The position numbers and the translations under genes are program-made. The notes beneath the pieces are model-generated. The model ran no database searches. It had not been told where the DNA came from and saw nothing but the letters and a program-made list of their open reading frames with translations. From contig JAJNPS010000033.1 in the NCBI GenBank assembly GCA_021155205.1, positions 81,339-145,338 of the forward strand: a DNA stretch of 64,000 nucleotides, in the 5' to 3' direction. Positions within the stretch are counted from its first letter, which is position 1; each line of letters starts with the position of its first letter. Shown here piece after piece: positions 51,900-60,061 of the stretch. The DNA comes from Rhodobacterales bacterium. GTDB lineage: Bacteria; Pseudomonadota; Alphaproteobacteria; Rhodobacterales; Rhodobacteraceae.

Positions 51900-53020
51900 C
51901 GGCGGGCGGCTATCTGCTTTATCACTCGATTGGCCAGTATCCGGACAAGGCGTCGGATCTTGCCCGCGCGATGGCCGGGTTTGCCGATGCCTGGGGGGCT
52001 GCGGATGACGGACAGTGGCCGGTCGTGCTGGGCCTGCGCGCGCGGTTCGTTGACCGGTGGCGCGACATCCTTGGGGCCGCACCGGATACCGTGACCACCT
52101 GCGAAAGCGTGACGCAAGGCGTGGCGATGCTGATGGGTGCCCTGCCGAGCGGGTATCTGCGCGGGCGCAAGGTTCTGGTGGCGGGGGATTGCTTTCCGTC
52201 GAACCATTTTCTGTTGACCGGGTTGCAGCAAAGCCTGGGGTTTGAATTGCGGACGGTTCCCGCCCGCCAGGGCAACACTTGGGTCGAGGACGAGGACATC
52301 GCCGCCGCCTGGACGCACGATGTGGGACTGGCGATCCTGACCTGGGTGTCGTCGACCTCGTCGCACCGGTCCGACATTGCGGCGCTGGCGGCGCATGGGC
52401 GGTCCATGGGATCTCTGGTCGGCGTGGACCTGACGCAGGCGGCCGGGTTGCTGCCGTTCTCGGTCGCCGGGACGGGGGTGGATTTCGCGATCTCCACCAG
52501 CCTGAAATGGATGTGCGGCACGCCGGGGGCCGGGGCGTTGTACGTCTCCCCTGACCTGACCGCTGAATGCCAGCCGACCTTGCGCGGCTGGTTCAGCCAG
52601 CCCGATCCGTTCAACTGGGACTTTGGAAAATTCAGCTATGCCCCCGACATCCGGCGGTTCGACAGCGGCACGCCGGGGGTGATGGCGGCGGTGGCGTCCC
52701 TGCCCGCGATGGACTGGCATGCGGGGTTGGATCATGCAGGCCTGGTGGCGCATAACCGGCGGCTGACAGCGCGGTTGATCGAAGCGGTTCAGGCGTTGGG
52801 GTTGCCGATGCAGACGCCATTGGCCGAAGCGCAGCGCGGCGGGTCGGTGATGGTGCGGCTGCCCGACAGCCATCCGGCCGCGGCGGTCGTGGCGCAACTG
52901 AGGTCGCGCGGGGTCTGGACGGATGCGCGCGGGCAGGCCTTGCGGATGTCGCCGGGGGTGATGACAAAGCTTGATGGCGTGGAGCGCGCGCTGGAGGCGT
53001 TGGGCGAGGCGTTGGGTTAA
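51896..53020 (+). CDS. Class V PLP-dependent enzyme (kynureninase/aminotransferase fold)
   Basis: This 374-residue fold-type I enzyme has the cofactor aspartate in VGVDLTQAAG (Asp178), the Schiff-base lysine in STSLKWMCGTPGAG (Lys204), SSTSSHRSD near residue 155 and a C-terminal RMSPGVMTKLDGV. Class V includes kynureninase, cysteine desulfurases and serine-pyruvate aminotransferases; the SLKW..GTPG form is most like the kynureninase branch, but the reaction is unknown. Translational coupling to the permease gene suggests that it acts on the imported amine. It is convergent with epmA, overlapping by four bases. Confidence 0.8.
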   Translation: MTAGGYLLYHSIGQYPDKASDLARAMAGFADAWGAADDGQWPVVLGLRARFVDRWRDILGAAPDTVTTCESVTQGVAMLMGALPSGYLRGRKVLVAGDCFPSNHFLLTGLQQSLGFELRTVPARQGNTWVEDEDIAAAWTHDVGLAILTWVSSTSSHRSDIAALAAHGRSMGSLVGVDLTQAAGLLPFSVAGTGVDFAISTSLKWMCGTPGAGALYVSPDLTAECQPTLRGWFSQPDPFNWDFGKFSYAPDIRRFDSGTPGVMAAVASLPAMDWHAGLDHAGLVAHNRRLTARLIEAVQALGLPMQTPLAEAQRGGSVMVRLPDSHPAAAVVAQLRSRGVWTDARGQALRMSPGVMTKLDGVERALEALGEALG

Positions 53021-54054
53021 GGCCTCTCCCCCACCGGCACCCACAGCACATCGTCGATCCTCGGCGCTCCGGTCGCCAGCATCACCACCCGGTCAAACCC
53101 CATCGCAATGCCGCTGGCGGGCGGCATCCGGGCCAGCGCGGCCAGAAAATCCTCATCCAGCGGATAGCGCACGCCATAGCGCCGCTGTTTCTCATCCATT
53201 TCCGCGATGAAACGGCGGCGCTGCTCGTCCATGTCGGTCAGCTCGCCAAACCCGTTGGCCAGTTCCACCCCGCAGGCATAGACTTCGAACCGTTCCGCCA
53301 GGCGCGGCTCGCCGGGCAAGCGTCGGGCCAAAGCGGCTTCAGCGGCGGGATAGCGGTCGAGGATGGTGATGCGTCCCTGCCCGAGATTCGGCTCGATGCG
53401 GGTGACAAGAACGCGGGCGAAAAGGTCGGACCAGGTGTCGTCGTCGGTCGCGCGCAGGGGGCCGATCTGGCTGCGCAGCGCATCGACATCGGGCGTGCCG
53501 TCGGGCGCAAAGGTTGCCATCAGGTCGATCCCGGCATGACGGTCGAACGCTTCCACCACGCCGAGGCGTTCGGGCGGCAGGCACGCATCGCAGAAGCGGT
53601 CGCGGTAACGGAGGGGTGAGCCGGCAGTTTCGGCGGCAAGGCGGATCAGGGCGACGCAGTCGTCCATCACCGCCGCATAGGGCTCCCCCGCGCGGTACCA
53701 TTCCAGCATGGTGAATTCCGGCGAGTGCAGCGCACCGCGTTCCCGGTTGCGCCAGACATGGGCAAAGGAATGGATGCGCGTCTCGCCCGCCGCGAGCAGT
53801 TTCTTCATGGCGAATTCGGGGCTGGTGTGCAGGTACATCTGCCGCCCGACACCGTCGTTGCCGATGGCCTCAACCCCAAAGGCATGCAGGTGCGCCTCGT
53901 TCCCGGGGGAAATCTGCAGGGCCGCCGGATCGACATCAACAAACCCCTGCGCCCCGAGCCAGCCCCGCATCGCCGCCTGGATGCGGTTGCGGGTCATAAG
54001 GACCGGGCGGCGGTCGGCGTGTCTTGTGGCGTCCCACCAGGGGGTCGGGGTCAT
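53017..54054 (-). CDS. epmA: EF-P lysine lysyltransferase EpmA (PoxA/GenX)
   Basis: This 345-residue class II aminoacyl-tRNA-synthetase-like enzyme lacks an anticodon-binding domain. It attaches beta-lysine to EF-P. Features are MYLHTSPEFAMKKLLAAG, motif 2 with FAHVWRNRERGALHSPEFTMLEWYR, VELANGFGELTD and motif 3 GIAMGFDRVVML. It is transcribed divergently from efp, its substrate. The lysine 2,3-aminomutase EpmB that supplies (R)-beta-lysine is not in this window. Confidence 0.94.
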   Translation of the reverse strand: MTPTPWWDATRHADRRPVLMTRNRIQAAMRGWLGAQGFVDVDPAALQISPGNEAHLHAFGVEAIGNDGVGRQMYLHTSPEFAMKKLLAAGETRIHSFAHVWRNRERGALHSPEFTMLEWYRAGEPYAAVMDDCVALIRLAAETAGSPLRYRDRFCDACLPPERLGVVEAFDRHAGIDLMATFAPDGTPDVDALRSQIGPLRATDDDTWSDLFARVLVTRIEPNLGQGRITILDRYPAAEAALARRLPGEPRLAERFEVYACGVELANGFGELTDMDEQRRRFIAEMDEKQRRYGVRYPLDEDFLAALARMPPASGIAMGFDRVVMLATGAPRIDDVLWVPVGERP

Positions 54055-54153
54055 CGCGCACCTTTCGGGGGCTGGAGATTTCGCATCGGATCGGCTATGC
54101 GCCTGTCATCCCGCAGATACGCGGCCCCAAAACAACGCGCAAGGAAGACCCAC

Positions 54154-54720
54154 TTGAAAGTCATCGCCTCCTCGCTCCGCAAGGGCAATGTCGTGGAACT
54201 GGACGGCAAGCTTTACGCCGTCCTGACGGCCGAGAACTTTCACCCCGGCAAGGGCACGCCCACGACATCGGTCGATATGCGGCGCATCTCGGACGGGGTG
54301 AAGGTGTCGGAGCGGTGGCGCACGACCGAGATGGTCGAAAAGGCCACAGTGGATGAACGGGAATATGACTTCCTCTATGAAGACGGCGAGGGGTTCCACT
54401 TCATGGAGCCTGCCACCTATGAACAGGTGACGGTCAGCGCGGATGTGGTGGGTGACGGCAAGGTCTACCTGACCGACGGGATGCGGGTGTACCTCAAGAC
54501 GTTCGAAGGCGTCGCCATCGCCATCGAGTTCCCGCAGCGGGTGGTGGTGGAGATCGTGGAGACCGAGCCTGTGGTGAAGGGCCAGACGGCGTCGTCGTCC
54601 TACAAGCCCGCGATCTGCTCGAACGGGCTGCGGGTGATGGTGCCGCCCCATATCGGGCCGGGGGTGAAGATCGAGATCAATACGGAGGATAACAGTTATC
54701 AGGGGCGGGTGAAGGACTAG
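54154..54720 (+). CDS. efp: Elongation factor P
   Basis: This 188-residue EF-P relieves ribosome stalling at polyproline. It has a KOW-like N-domain with the modification site Lys33 in FHPGKGTPTTSVD, two OB domains (YDFLYEDGEGFHFM; GVAIAIEFPQRVVVEI) and a C-terminus VKIEINTEDNSYQGRVKD. The start is TTG 54154, preceded by AAGGAAG, because no in-frame ATG fits the conserved first strand KVIASSLRKGN. The adjacent epmA indicates beta-lysylation. Confidence 0.94.
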   Translation: MKVIASSLRKGNVVELDGKLYAVLTAENFHPGKGTPTTSVDMRRISDGVKVSERWRTTEMVEKATVDEREYDFLYEDGEGFHFMEPATYEQVTVSADVVGDGKVYLTDGMRVYLKTFEGVAIAIEFPQRVVVEIVETEPVVKGQTASSSYKPAICSNGLRVMVPPHIGPGVKIEINTEDNSYQGRVKD

Positions 54721-54782
54721 CTGTCGTAGAGAGCTAGCTAAATTTCGGGCTTAGTTATTGCGGAACTGAGTATTGCGCCCCC

Positions 54783-55037
54783 TCACAGCCCCGCCGCCCG
54801 CCGCAATGCCGCGTTCATCCGGCTCTGCCAGCCCGGTCCGTCTTCCTTGAACCGCGCCACGACCTCCGGGTCGAGCCGCAGGGTCGTCGACACCTTGGGG
54901 TTCGGGGCCTTCGGGCGGCCGCGCTGGACCTTGGCGGTGGCAAAGCGGGCGACCCATTCGGGGGTGGACAGGTCGGGGATGTCGTCGTCAGCCTCCCATT
55001 CCGAGGGATGTTCGATAGCTTTTTGTTTCGCGTTCAT
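54783..55037 (-). CDS. brnA: BrnA-type antitoxin
   Basis: This 84-residue protein has a C-terminal ribbon-helix-helix core STTLRLDPEVVARFKEDGPGW and SRMNAALRRAAG, as in the BrnA antitoxins that bind BrnT and repress the operon. Its start overlaps the toxin gene by 50 bases. The order toxin first, antitoxin second, is the normal brnTA order. The proline-rich middle (RGRPKAPNPKVS) is the usual linker. Confidence 0.85.
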   Translation of the reverse strand: MNAKQKAIEHPSEWEADDDIPDLSTPEWVARFATAKVQRGRPKAPNPKVSTTLRLDPEVVARFKEDGPGWQSRMNAALRRAAGL

Positions 55038-55278
55038 TGGTTTTTCTCATGCTGATGATGCGATAGGCGTCGTTCCGGGGCGTCCAGCAGATGATCACCA
55101 TGCGCGCCCGCAGATGACCAACTGTCAGAAATCGGTCTTCGCCATAGTCGCCCCGGACGTCAGGAAAGGTCAGCGTCGGGCCGGAGAAGACAATTTGCGC
55201 GTCGGCCATGTCGAGTTTTCGGAGCAGCAAAGTGTGTTGGCGCTTGTTTTCGTCATACTCGACTCGAACGTCGGTCAT
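54988..55278 (-). CDS. brnT: BrnT-type ribonuclease toxin
   Basis: This 96-residue RelE-fold toxin reads VRVEYDENKRQHTLLLRKLDM, then FPDVRGDYGEDRFLTVGHLRARMVIICWTPRNDAYRIISMRKTNERE, the BrnT core with conserved RIIS.RK.N.RE basic residues. The ATG lies only about 10 bases from the -10 element at 55288-55293, so the message may be almost leaderless. BrnT-type toxins are stress-induced RNases. Confidence 0.86.
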   Translation of the reverse strand: MTDVRVEYDENKRQHTLLLRKLDMADAQIVFSGPTLTFPDVRGDYGEDRFLTVGHLRARMVIICWTPRNDAYRIISMRKTNERETKSYRTSLGMGG

Positions 55279-55287
55279 TGCTGATCA

Positions 55288-55315
55288 AATATATGTAACT
55301 ACATAAATTCGTCAA
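55288..55315 (-). promoter_or_regulatory. brnTA promoter with embedded operator
   Basis: On the minus strand -35 TTGACG (55315-55310) and -10 TATATT (55293-55288) are 16 bp apart. The palindrome TATGTA-AC-TACATA (55292-55305) covers the spacer and part of the -10, the expected place for autoregulation by the ribbon-helix-helix antitoxin. Confidence 0.7.
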
Positions 55316-55324
55316 GGGCAGAGA

Positions 55325-55342
55325 GTCGGGCTGAAGCCCGAC
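55325..55342. repeat. REP-like hairpin (GTCGGGC...GCCCGAC)
   Basis: GTCGGGC (55325-55331), loop TGAA, GCCCGAC (55336-55342), flanked by CTACG. This phrase recurs as a repetitive extragenic palindrome in many proteobacteria. It lies downstream of murI and upstream of the brnTA promoter. Confidence 0.6.
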
Positions 55343-55365
55343 CTACGTGCTGCGCCGTAGCGCCC

Positions 55366-56178
55366 TCACGCCGCCTCGAACACCACGCTCCGCCGCATGA
55401 ACTGCGTCGCCCGGTCGCTCACCGCCTTTGCGTCCCCCGTCGTCAGGAACCGCGAGCGCGTCCCCGTCCCCACCATCTCGGGCCGACGCTCCAGGTAGTC
55501 CGCCAGGCTTTCGGCCACCAGCGATGGCTGGGAATAGACCTTGACCCCCGGCCCCAGCGCCTCGGCGAACACCTTTTCCATCAGGGGATAATGCGTACAG
55601 CCCAGCACCGCCGCCTCGGGGTGGGGCATGCGGCGCTTCAACGCGTCGACATGGGCGCGGACCAGGGTTTCGGCCAGCATCTCGTCGCCCTGTTCGATCG
55701 CGTCTACGACGCCGCCGCAGGGTTGCGCCTCGACGTCCACGCCAATCGCCCGGAACGCCAGTTCACGCTGGAACGCGCGGCTGGCGACCGTGGCGGGGGT
55801 CGCAAACAACGCGATATGCTTCACCGCGACCTCGCGCGGTGGGGAGTTGTCGCCCCATTGACGCTCCGTCACCGCCTCGATCATGGGCACGAACACGCCA
55901 AGGACGCGCTTCGATTTCGGAACCCAGGTTTCCTGCATCCGCTTCAAGGCGGCGGCGCTTGCGGTGTTGCAGGCGAGGATGACCAGATCGCAGCCCTCGG
56001 CCCAGAGACGCTCCACCGAGGCCGTGGTCAGGTTGAAGATGTCGTCGGGGGTGCGCACGCCATAGGGGGCGTGGGCGTTGTCGCCAAGATAGACAAAGGG
56101 CACTTCGGGCAGGCGCCGGGTCAGCGCATCAAGGACCGTCAGGCCGCCCAGACCACTATCGAAAATGCCGACCGCCAT
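55366..56178 (-). CDS. murI: Glutamate racemase
   Basis: This 270-residue enzyme (EC 5.1.1.3) supplies D-glutamate for peptidoglycan. The two catalytic cysteines are in VILACNTASAAALK (about residue 74) and AVLGCTHYPLME (about 187), with the N-terminal VGIFDSGLGGLTV. ATG 56178 (MAVGIFDS) is preferred over ATG 56184, because the AAGGGG site is then seven bases away. Confidence 0.94.
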   Translation of the reverse strand: MAVGIFDSGLGGLTVLDALTRRLPEVPFVYLGDNAHAPYGVRTPDDIFNLTTASVERLWAEGCDLVILACNTASAAALKRMQETWVPKSKRVLGVFVPMIEAVTERQWGDNSPPREVAVKHIALFATPATVASRAFQRELAFRAIGVDVEAQPCGGVVDAIEQGDEMLAETLVRAHVDALKRRMPHPEAAVLGCTHYPLMEKVFAEALGPGVKVYSQPSLVAESLADYLERRPEMVGTGTRSRFLTTGDAKAVSDRATQFMRRSVVFEAA

Positions 56179-56216
56179 GCCCATGCCCCTTATGCTTTCG
56201 CGGGGCTTTGTGGGGG

Positions 56217-57185
56217 TTATCGCCGCCCTGCCCCATCGCGGGATTTGTACCTGTCCTCAAACTCGTAGCCCGGATCATAGGACTGCAAGGGTTTGGGCGA
56301 AAGGGCATAGGTGGCGCGGCGCAGGGTTTCCATCATCGCTGTGGCATCGCCGTAGTGGGGGGCAAGGGTGCTTTGCGGGATGGGCTTTCCGATGACGACG
56401 CGGACCGGCGCATCAGTGCGGGCACGGAACTCCTTGATCAGGAGCGCGAGGCGCAGGGAGTAGTGGAGCCGCGAGGCCAGCTGGAAGAAGCGCGAGTTGT
56501 GGCCGTCAAAGAAGATCGGGACAACGGTGGCGCCGGACTTTGCGACCATCCTGGCGGTGAAATTACGCCAGACCGGGTCCATCGGCGGGCCGAACGGGCG
56601 CGCGGAGGTGGAGACGGTGCCGCCCGGAAAGACGCCGATGGCGCCCCCCTGCGCGAGGTAATTCAGCGCTGTGGCGCGACTTTCCAGATTGAGGCGGGTC
56701 GCCTCCTTGGTAGCATCGAAGGAAATCGGCAACAGGACGCGATCCAGGGCTGGCACATGTTTGAACACGGCATTGGCAAGGATGTGGAAATCACCGCGCC
56801 GCGCATCCAGCAAATACCCCAGCATCAGGCCGTCAAGGATGCCGTAGGGGTGGTTGGACGTGACGACCAGCGGGCCATCCTTGGGCAGGTTCTCAAGACT
56901 GCCGCCAACGATGTCGAGGCTAAGGCCGAACTTCTCCGGGATGACCTGCCAGAAGCTGCGGCCCCGCGCGACCTCATCCTCATACCCGCGCGCGCGGCGG
57001 ATCAGCGATTTGCGACCCGTGGTGTTCTCCAGAAGGCGGATCACGCTGCGGCTGGCGATGGTCTGGCCGGAACCGGCATAGGTAATGTCGCGGGTCACGT
57101 CGGACACCGCATCCATGGAACTTGCCACCTTGCCACCCCCCTGTCGCCGCCTCATGTCTGCCTTGGCAGAACCGCGTGACAGCAC
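56217..57185 (-). CDS. PlsC-type lysophospholipid acyltransferase
   Basis: This is a protein of up to 322 residues of the 1-acylglycerol-3-phosphate acyltransferase superfamily, with the catalytic HX4D block in SNHPYGILDG (about residue 120) and the substrate block GVFPGGTVS (about 195). Close relatives include OlsA-like and hemolysin-like acyltransferases for ornithine lipids, so a membrane-lipid role is likely. The start is uncertain: 57185, 57155 (MRRRQGG) or 57116 (MDAVSD), the last two with plausible ribosome sites. It is 38 bases upstream of murI. Confidence 0.82.
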   Translation of the reverse strand: MLSRGSAKADMRRRQGGGKVASSMDAVSDVTRDITYAGSGQTIASRSVIRLLENTTGRKSLIRRARGYEDEVARGRSFWQVIPEKFGLSLDIVGGSLENLPKDGPLVVTSNHPYGILDGLMLGYLLDARRGDFHILANAVFKHVPALDRVLLPISFDATKEATRLNLESRATALNYLAQGGAIGVFPGGTVSTSARPFGPPMDPVWRNFTARMVAKSGATVVPIFFDGHNSRFFQLASRLHYSLRLALLIKEFRARTDAPVRVVIGKPIPQSTLAPHYGDATAMMETLRRATYALSPKPLQSYDPGYEFEDRYKSRDGAGRR

Positions 57186-57321
57186 GATGACGTGGCCCCC
57201 GGCGCAACGACGAACACGGCCGTCGGGGCATGGCGGGCGGCATATTTCGGCAAATGCCTTCCCAGACCCCGGGTTTATGCCTAGATAGCCGCAGTGCGGT
57301 GTCGGGTATCAGGGGAACGGG

Positions 57322-58215
57322 ATGGATTGGGACAAGCTGCGGATTTTTCACGCGGTGGCGGAACGCGGCAGCCTGACCCATGCGGGCGATGTGCTGCATC
57401 TGTCGCAGTCCGCCGTCAGCCGCCAGATCCGCGCGCTCGAGGAAAGCCTGTCGGTGACGCTGTTTCACCGCCATGCGCGGGGGCTGATCCTGACCGAACA
57501 GGGGGAATTGCTGTTCGACGCCACGCAACAGATGGTGAAACGGCTGGACGCCACCGCCGCCCGCATCCGCGACAGCGAAGACGAGGTGCTGGGCGAATTG
57601 CGCGTGACCACGACGACCGGCTTCGGCACGCTGTGGCTGGCGCCGCGGCTGCCCGCGCTTTACAAGAAGTACCCCGCCCTCAAGATCGACCTGATGCTGG
57701 AAGAGCGGGTCCTTGATCTGCCGATGCGCGAGGCGGACGTGGCGATCCGCATGAAGGAACCGACGCAAGCCGACCTGATCCGCAAGCGCCTGATGAACAT
57801 CCGGATGCGGCTTTACGCAACACCGGAATATCTGGCCGATCACGGAACGCCCGACACCATGAACGATTTTTCCGCGCACCGGCTGATCTGCCAGCATGCC
57901 GGGACGCCGCAGGTTGCGGCGGGCGCGCTGATGGTGGCCGAACTGATGAGCCATGACATCCCGTCCACCCTGACGGTGAACAATTATTTCGGCGTCTTGC
58001 AGGCGGTCCTCAGCCATCTGGGGATCGGCGTGCTGCCCGACTACATCACCGAGGATTTTCCGCATCTGGTGCGCGTGCTGCCCGATGTGGAGTCGGCCGA
58101 AGTGCCGGTGTTCCTGGCATACCCCGAGGAATTGCGCCATTCCAAGCGGGTGGCTGCCTTCCGCGAGTTCGTGACCGAAGAGATCTTCACCTATCGCAAG
58201 CGCCAGCAGGACTGA
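57322..58215 (+). CDS. LysR-family transcriptional regulator
   Basis: This 297-residue LysR regulator has an N-terminal winged helix-turn-helix (DKLRIFHAVAERGSLTHAGDVLHLSQSAVSRQIRALEESL, residues 4-43) and a periplasmic-binding-like effector domain (LRVTTTTGFGTLWLAPRLPALY; VNNYFGVLQAVLSHLGIGVLPDYI). It is divergent from the acyltransferase. The target and ligand are unknown. It ends about 100 bases before the candidate sRNA. Confidence 0.9.
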   Translation: MDWDKLRIFHAVAERGSLTHAGDVLHLSQSAVSRQIRALEESLSVTLFHRHARGLILTEQGELLFDATQQMVKRLDATAARIRDSEDEVLGELRVTTTTGFGTLWLAPRLPALYKKYPALKIDLMLEERVLDLPMREADVAIRMKEPTQADLIRKRLMNIRMRLYATPEYLADHGTPDTMNDFSAHRLICQHAGTPQVAAGALMVAELMSHDIPSTLTVNNYFGVLQAVLSHLGIGVLPDYITEDFPHLVRVLPDVESAEVPVFLAYPEELRHSKRVAAFREFVTEEIFTYRKRQQD

Positions 58216-58311
58216 CATCGCCCGAGATATGCGCGCAGCACATAGCGGCAATGCTGCAACCGCAGCATTGTCAAGCTTGAACCGCAGACCCCGCACCACT
58301 ACCTTGCAATC

Positions 58312-58387
58312 GAACAAGGCGCACCACGTGTTTCTTGTTCATACCTCCCTGTTGGACCTTGGCCGAGCTTTTGCTCGGCCTTTTTTT
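58312..58387 (+). ncRNA. Candidate small RNA with exposed anti-Shine-Dalgarno motif
   Basis: The 200-bp gap after lysR contains a compact RNA-like layout. Stem one is GAACAAG/CTTGTTC (58312-58318 and 58334-58340). It is followed by a single-stranded segment holding CCTCCCT (58344-58350), then the terminator hairpin (58361-58380) with seven T residues. A weak promoter TTGAAC-N17-TACCTT (58277-58305) lies just upstream. Exposed CCUCCC loops are a feature of alphaproteobacterial riboregulators that pair with Shine-Dalgarno sequences. Family membership is inference; it could instead be the 3' UTR of lysR. Confidence 0.6.
58361..58387 (+). terminator. Rho-independent terminator
   Basis: GGCCGAGC (58361-58368), loop TTTT, GCTCGGCC (58373-58380), followed by TTTTTTT: a strong intrinsic terminator for the candidate sRNA and/or lysR. 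On the other strand it follows the stop of the sigma-factor gene by about 28 bases and could end that transcript as well. Confidence 0.92.
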
Positions 58388-58415
58388 GTTTTTCGGGGAA
58401 AATCTGCCGCCCTGC

Positions 58416-59642
58416 CTAACCTTGCAGCAGTCTTGCGCGCCTTTGCCCAAGAAACCGCGCATCGGCGGATGACGGGGCCAGCGCAATGGCGCGGTCATAG
58501 GCCGCCGCAGCCGCCGCGATCCGGCCTGTGCGCCCCAACAGATCAGCCTGGGCGGCGTGAAAGGGCTGGTAGCCATCCAGTTCGCGCGCAAGGATCTCCA
58601 GCGCGGCAAGACCGGCCTGCGCCCCTTCTGCCTCGGCCAGGGCGACGGCGTGGTTGAGGGCGATCACCGGTGTTGGTTCGTAGCGCATCAGGCCACGGTA
58701 AAGCATGACGATCTGCGGCCAGTCGGACCTATCGGGATGATGGCAGGCCGCGATGGCGGCCTTGATCTGGAAAGGGCCGGAATTGCGCCGGGTGATGGCG
58801 GCATCGAGGATCCCCCTCCCCTCGGCCAGCGCCGCGTCGTCCCACAGGCCGCGGTCCTGATCTGGCAGGGCCACGCTTTCGCCATTGGCATTCAGGCGGG
58901 CCTTGCTGCGCGCGTGGGTAAGCACCATCAGCGCAAGGCAGCCCTCCACCTCGGCCTCGTACGGACGCAGGGCATCGACCATCCGTGCAAGGTAGATCGC
59001 CTCGGCGCACAGGTCGCGGTCGCCACCGGGGCCGACGGTGTAGCCCGCGTTGAAAATCAGATAGATCACGGTCAGGACCGAATCCAGACGACCGGGCCAT
59101 TCTTCGGGGCCGGGCACCGCAAAGGGGATACCGGCGGCGGCAATCTTGGTCTTGGCGCGGCTGATACGCTGGCCCATCGTGGTGTCCTGATCCAAAAAGG
59201 CGCGGGCGATCTCGGCCGTGGACAGACCGCCCAGCGTACGCAGCGTCAATGCCACGCGGGACTTTTCGTCCAGCGCCGGATGGCAGCAGGTAAAGATCAG
59301 GCGCAGGCGTTCGTCGGGGATCGCCTCGGGGGTCATGTCGGCGGCTTCTTCCTCGGCCAATATGGCGATATCGGCGGCCTTGCGGTCTTCGCGTTTGGCC
59401 CCGCGCAGCCGGTCGATGGCCTTGCGCAGCGCGACCTTCAGCAACCAACCCTGAGGTGAGGCCGGAAGGCCCGAACGCCCCCAATGGGACAGCGCCGAAA
59501 TGCTGGCTTCTTGCAGCGCATCTTCGGCCAGTTGAAAATCGCGCAACCGCGCGATCAGGGCGGCCATCAGCCGCCCCCGGTCATTGCGCATCACCGCCTC
59601 GATGGCCTTGGTGACGGCAATGGCACTGGGGGCGGCTGACAC
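58416..59642 (-). CDS. RNA polymerase sigma factor, ECF42 type (DUF6596 extension)
   Basis: This protein of about 408 residues has an N-terminal sigma-2 region (about 25-95: RLRDFQLAEDALQEASISALSHW, KVALRKAIDRLRG), sigma-4 helix-turn-helix (RVALTLRTLGGLSTAEIARAFL) and a long C-terminal extension with VIYLIFNAGYT and a TPR-like helical tail (LDGYQPFHAAQADLLGRTGR). That extension and the following YCII-domain gene define the ECF42 group, in which no anti-sigma factor is encoded. The start is GTG 59642, five bases beyond the YCII stop. Confidence 0.87.
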   Translation of the reverse strand: MSAAPSAIAVTKAIEAVMRNDRGRLMAALIARLRDFQLAEDALQEASISALSHWGRSGLPASPQGWLLKVALRKAIDRLRGAKREDRKAADIAILAEEEAADMTPEAIPDERLRLIFTCCHPALDEKSRVALTLRTLGGLSTAEIARAFLDQDTTMGQRISRAKTKIAAAGIPFAVPGPEEWPGRLDSVLTVIYLIFNAGYTVGPGGDRDLCAEAIYLARMVDALRPYEAEVEGCLALMVLTHARSKARLNANGESVALPDQDRGLWDDAALAEGRGILDAAITRRNSGPFQIKAAIAACHHPDRSDWPQIVMLYRGLMRYEPTPVIALNHAVALAEAEGAQAGLAALEILARELDGYQPFHAAQADLLGRTGRIAAAAAAYDRAIALAPSSADARFLGQRRARLLQG

Positions 59643-59646
59643 GGTA

Positions 59647-60009
59647 TCAGTTGTCCATCGGGTTATAGTTCTGCAAGGCACGCACTTCGACCGTGCCATG
59701 TGCCACCGCGGGGACCTGTGCTGCGTACTTCAACGCCGTATCCAGATCGGGTACGTCGATCACATAATAGCCGCCCAGATATTCCTTGGTTTCGGCAAAC
59801 GGGCCGTCCATCGTTTCGACCTTGCCATCACGTTGCCGCACTGAGGTGGCCGTCTCGACGCCTTTCAAGCCTTCACCCGATTTCAGCACGCCATCGGCCT
59901 TCAACCTTTCGTTCAGCGCGAAGTAGCCGCCCATCATCGCATCGAATTCTTTGGTGCCATAGGCCGGTTCACGGGATGCGTCGGTATAGATCAGGAGCAT
60001 GTATTGCAT
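59647..60009 (-). CDS. YCII-domain (DGPF) protein, sigma-factor partner
   Basis: This 120-residue protein starts MQYMLLIYTD and contains GKVETMDGPFAETKEYLGGYYVIDVPDLDTALKYA, the DGPF motif of YCII-related proteins. Such genes almost always sit directly upstream of an ECF42 sigma factor, as here, and are its usual targets. Their biochemical role is unknown. It is co-transcribed with the sigma-factor gene. Confidence 0.9.
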   Translation of the reverse strand: MQYMLLIYTDASREPAYGTKEFDAMMGGYFALNERLKADGVLKSGEGLKGVETATSVRQRDGKVETMDGPFAETKEYLGGYYVIDVPDLDTALKYAAQVPAVAHGTVEVRALQNYNPMDN

Positions 60010-60061
60010 TTGTGTATTCCTTTGTCCTTGGGGTTTCAGTTGGTAGTGGCTGTGGTTTGTG

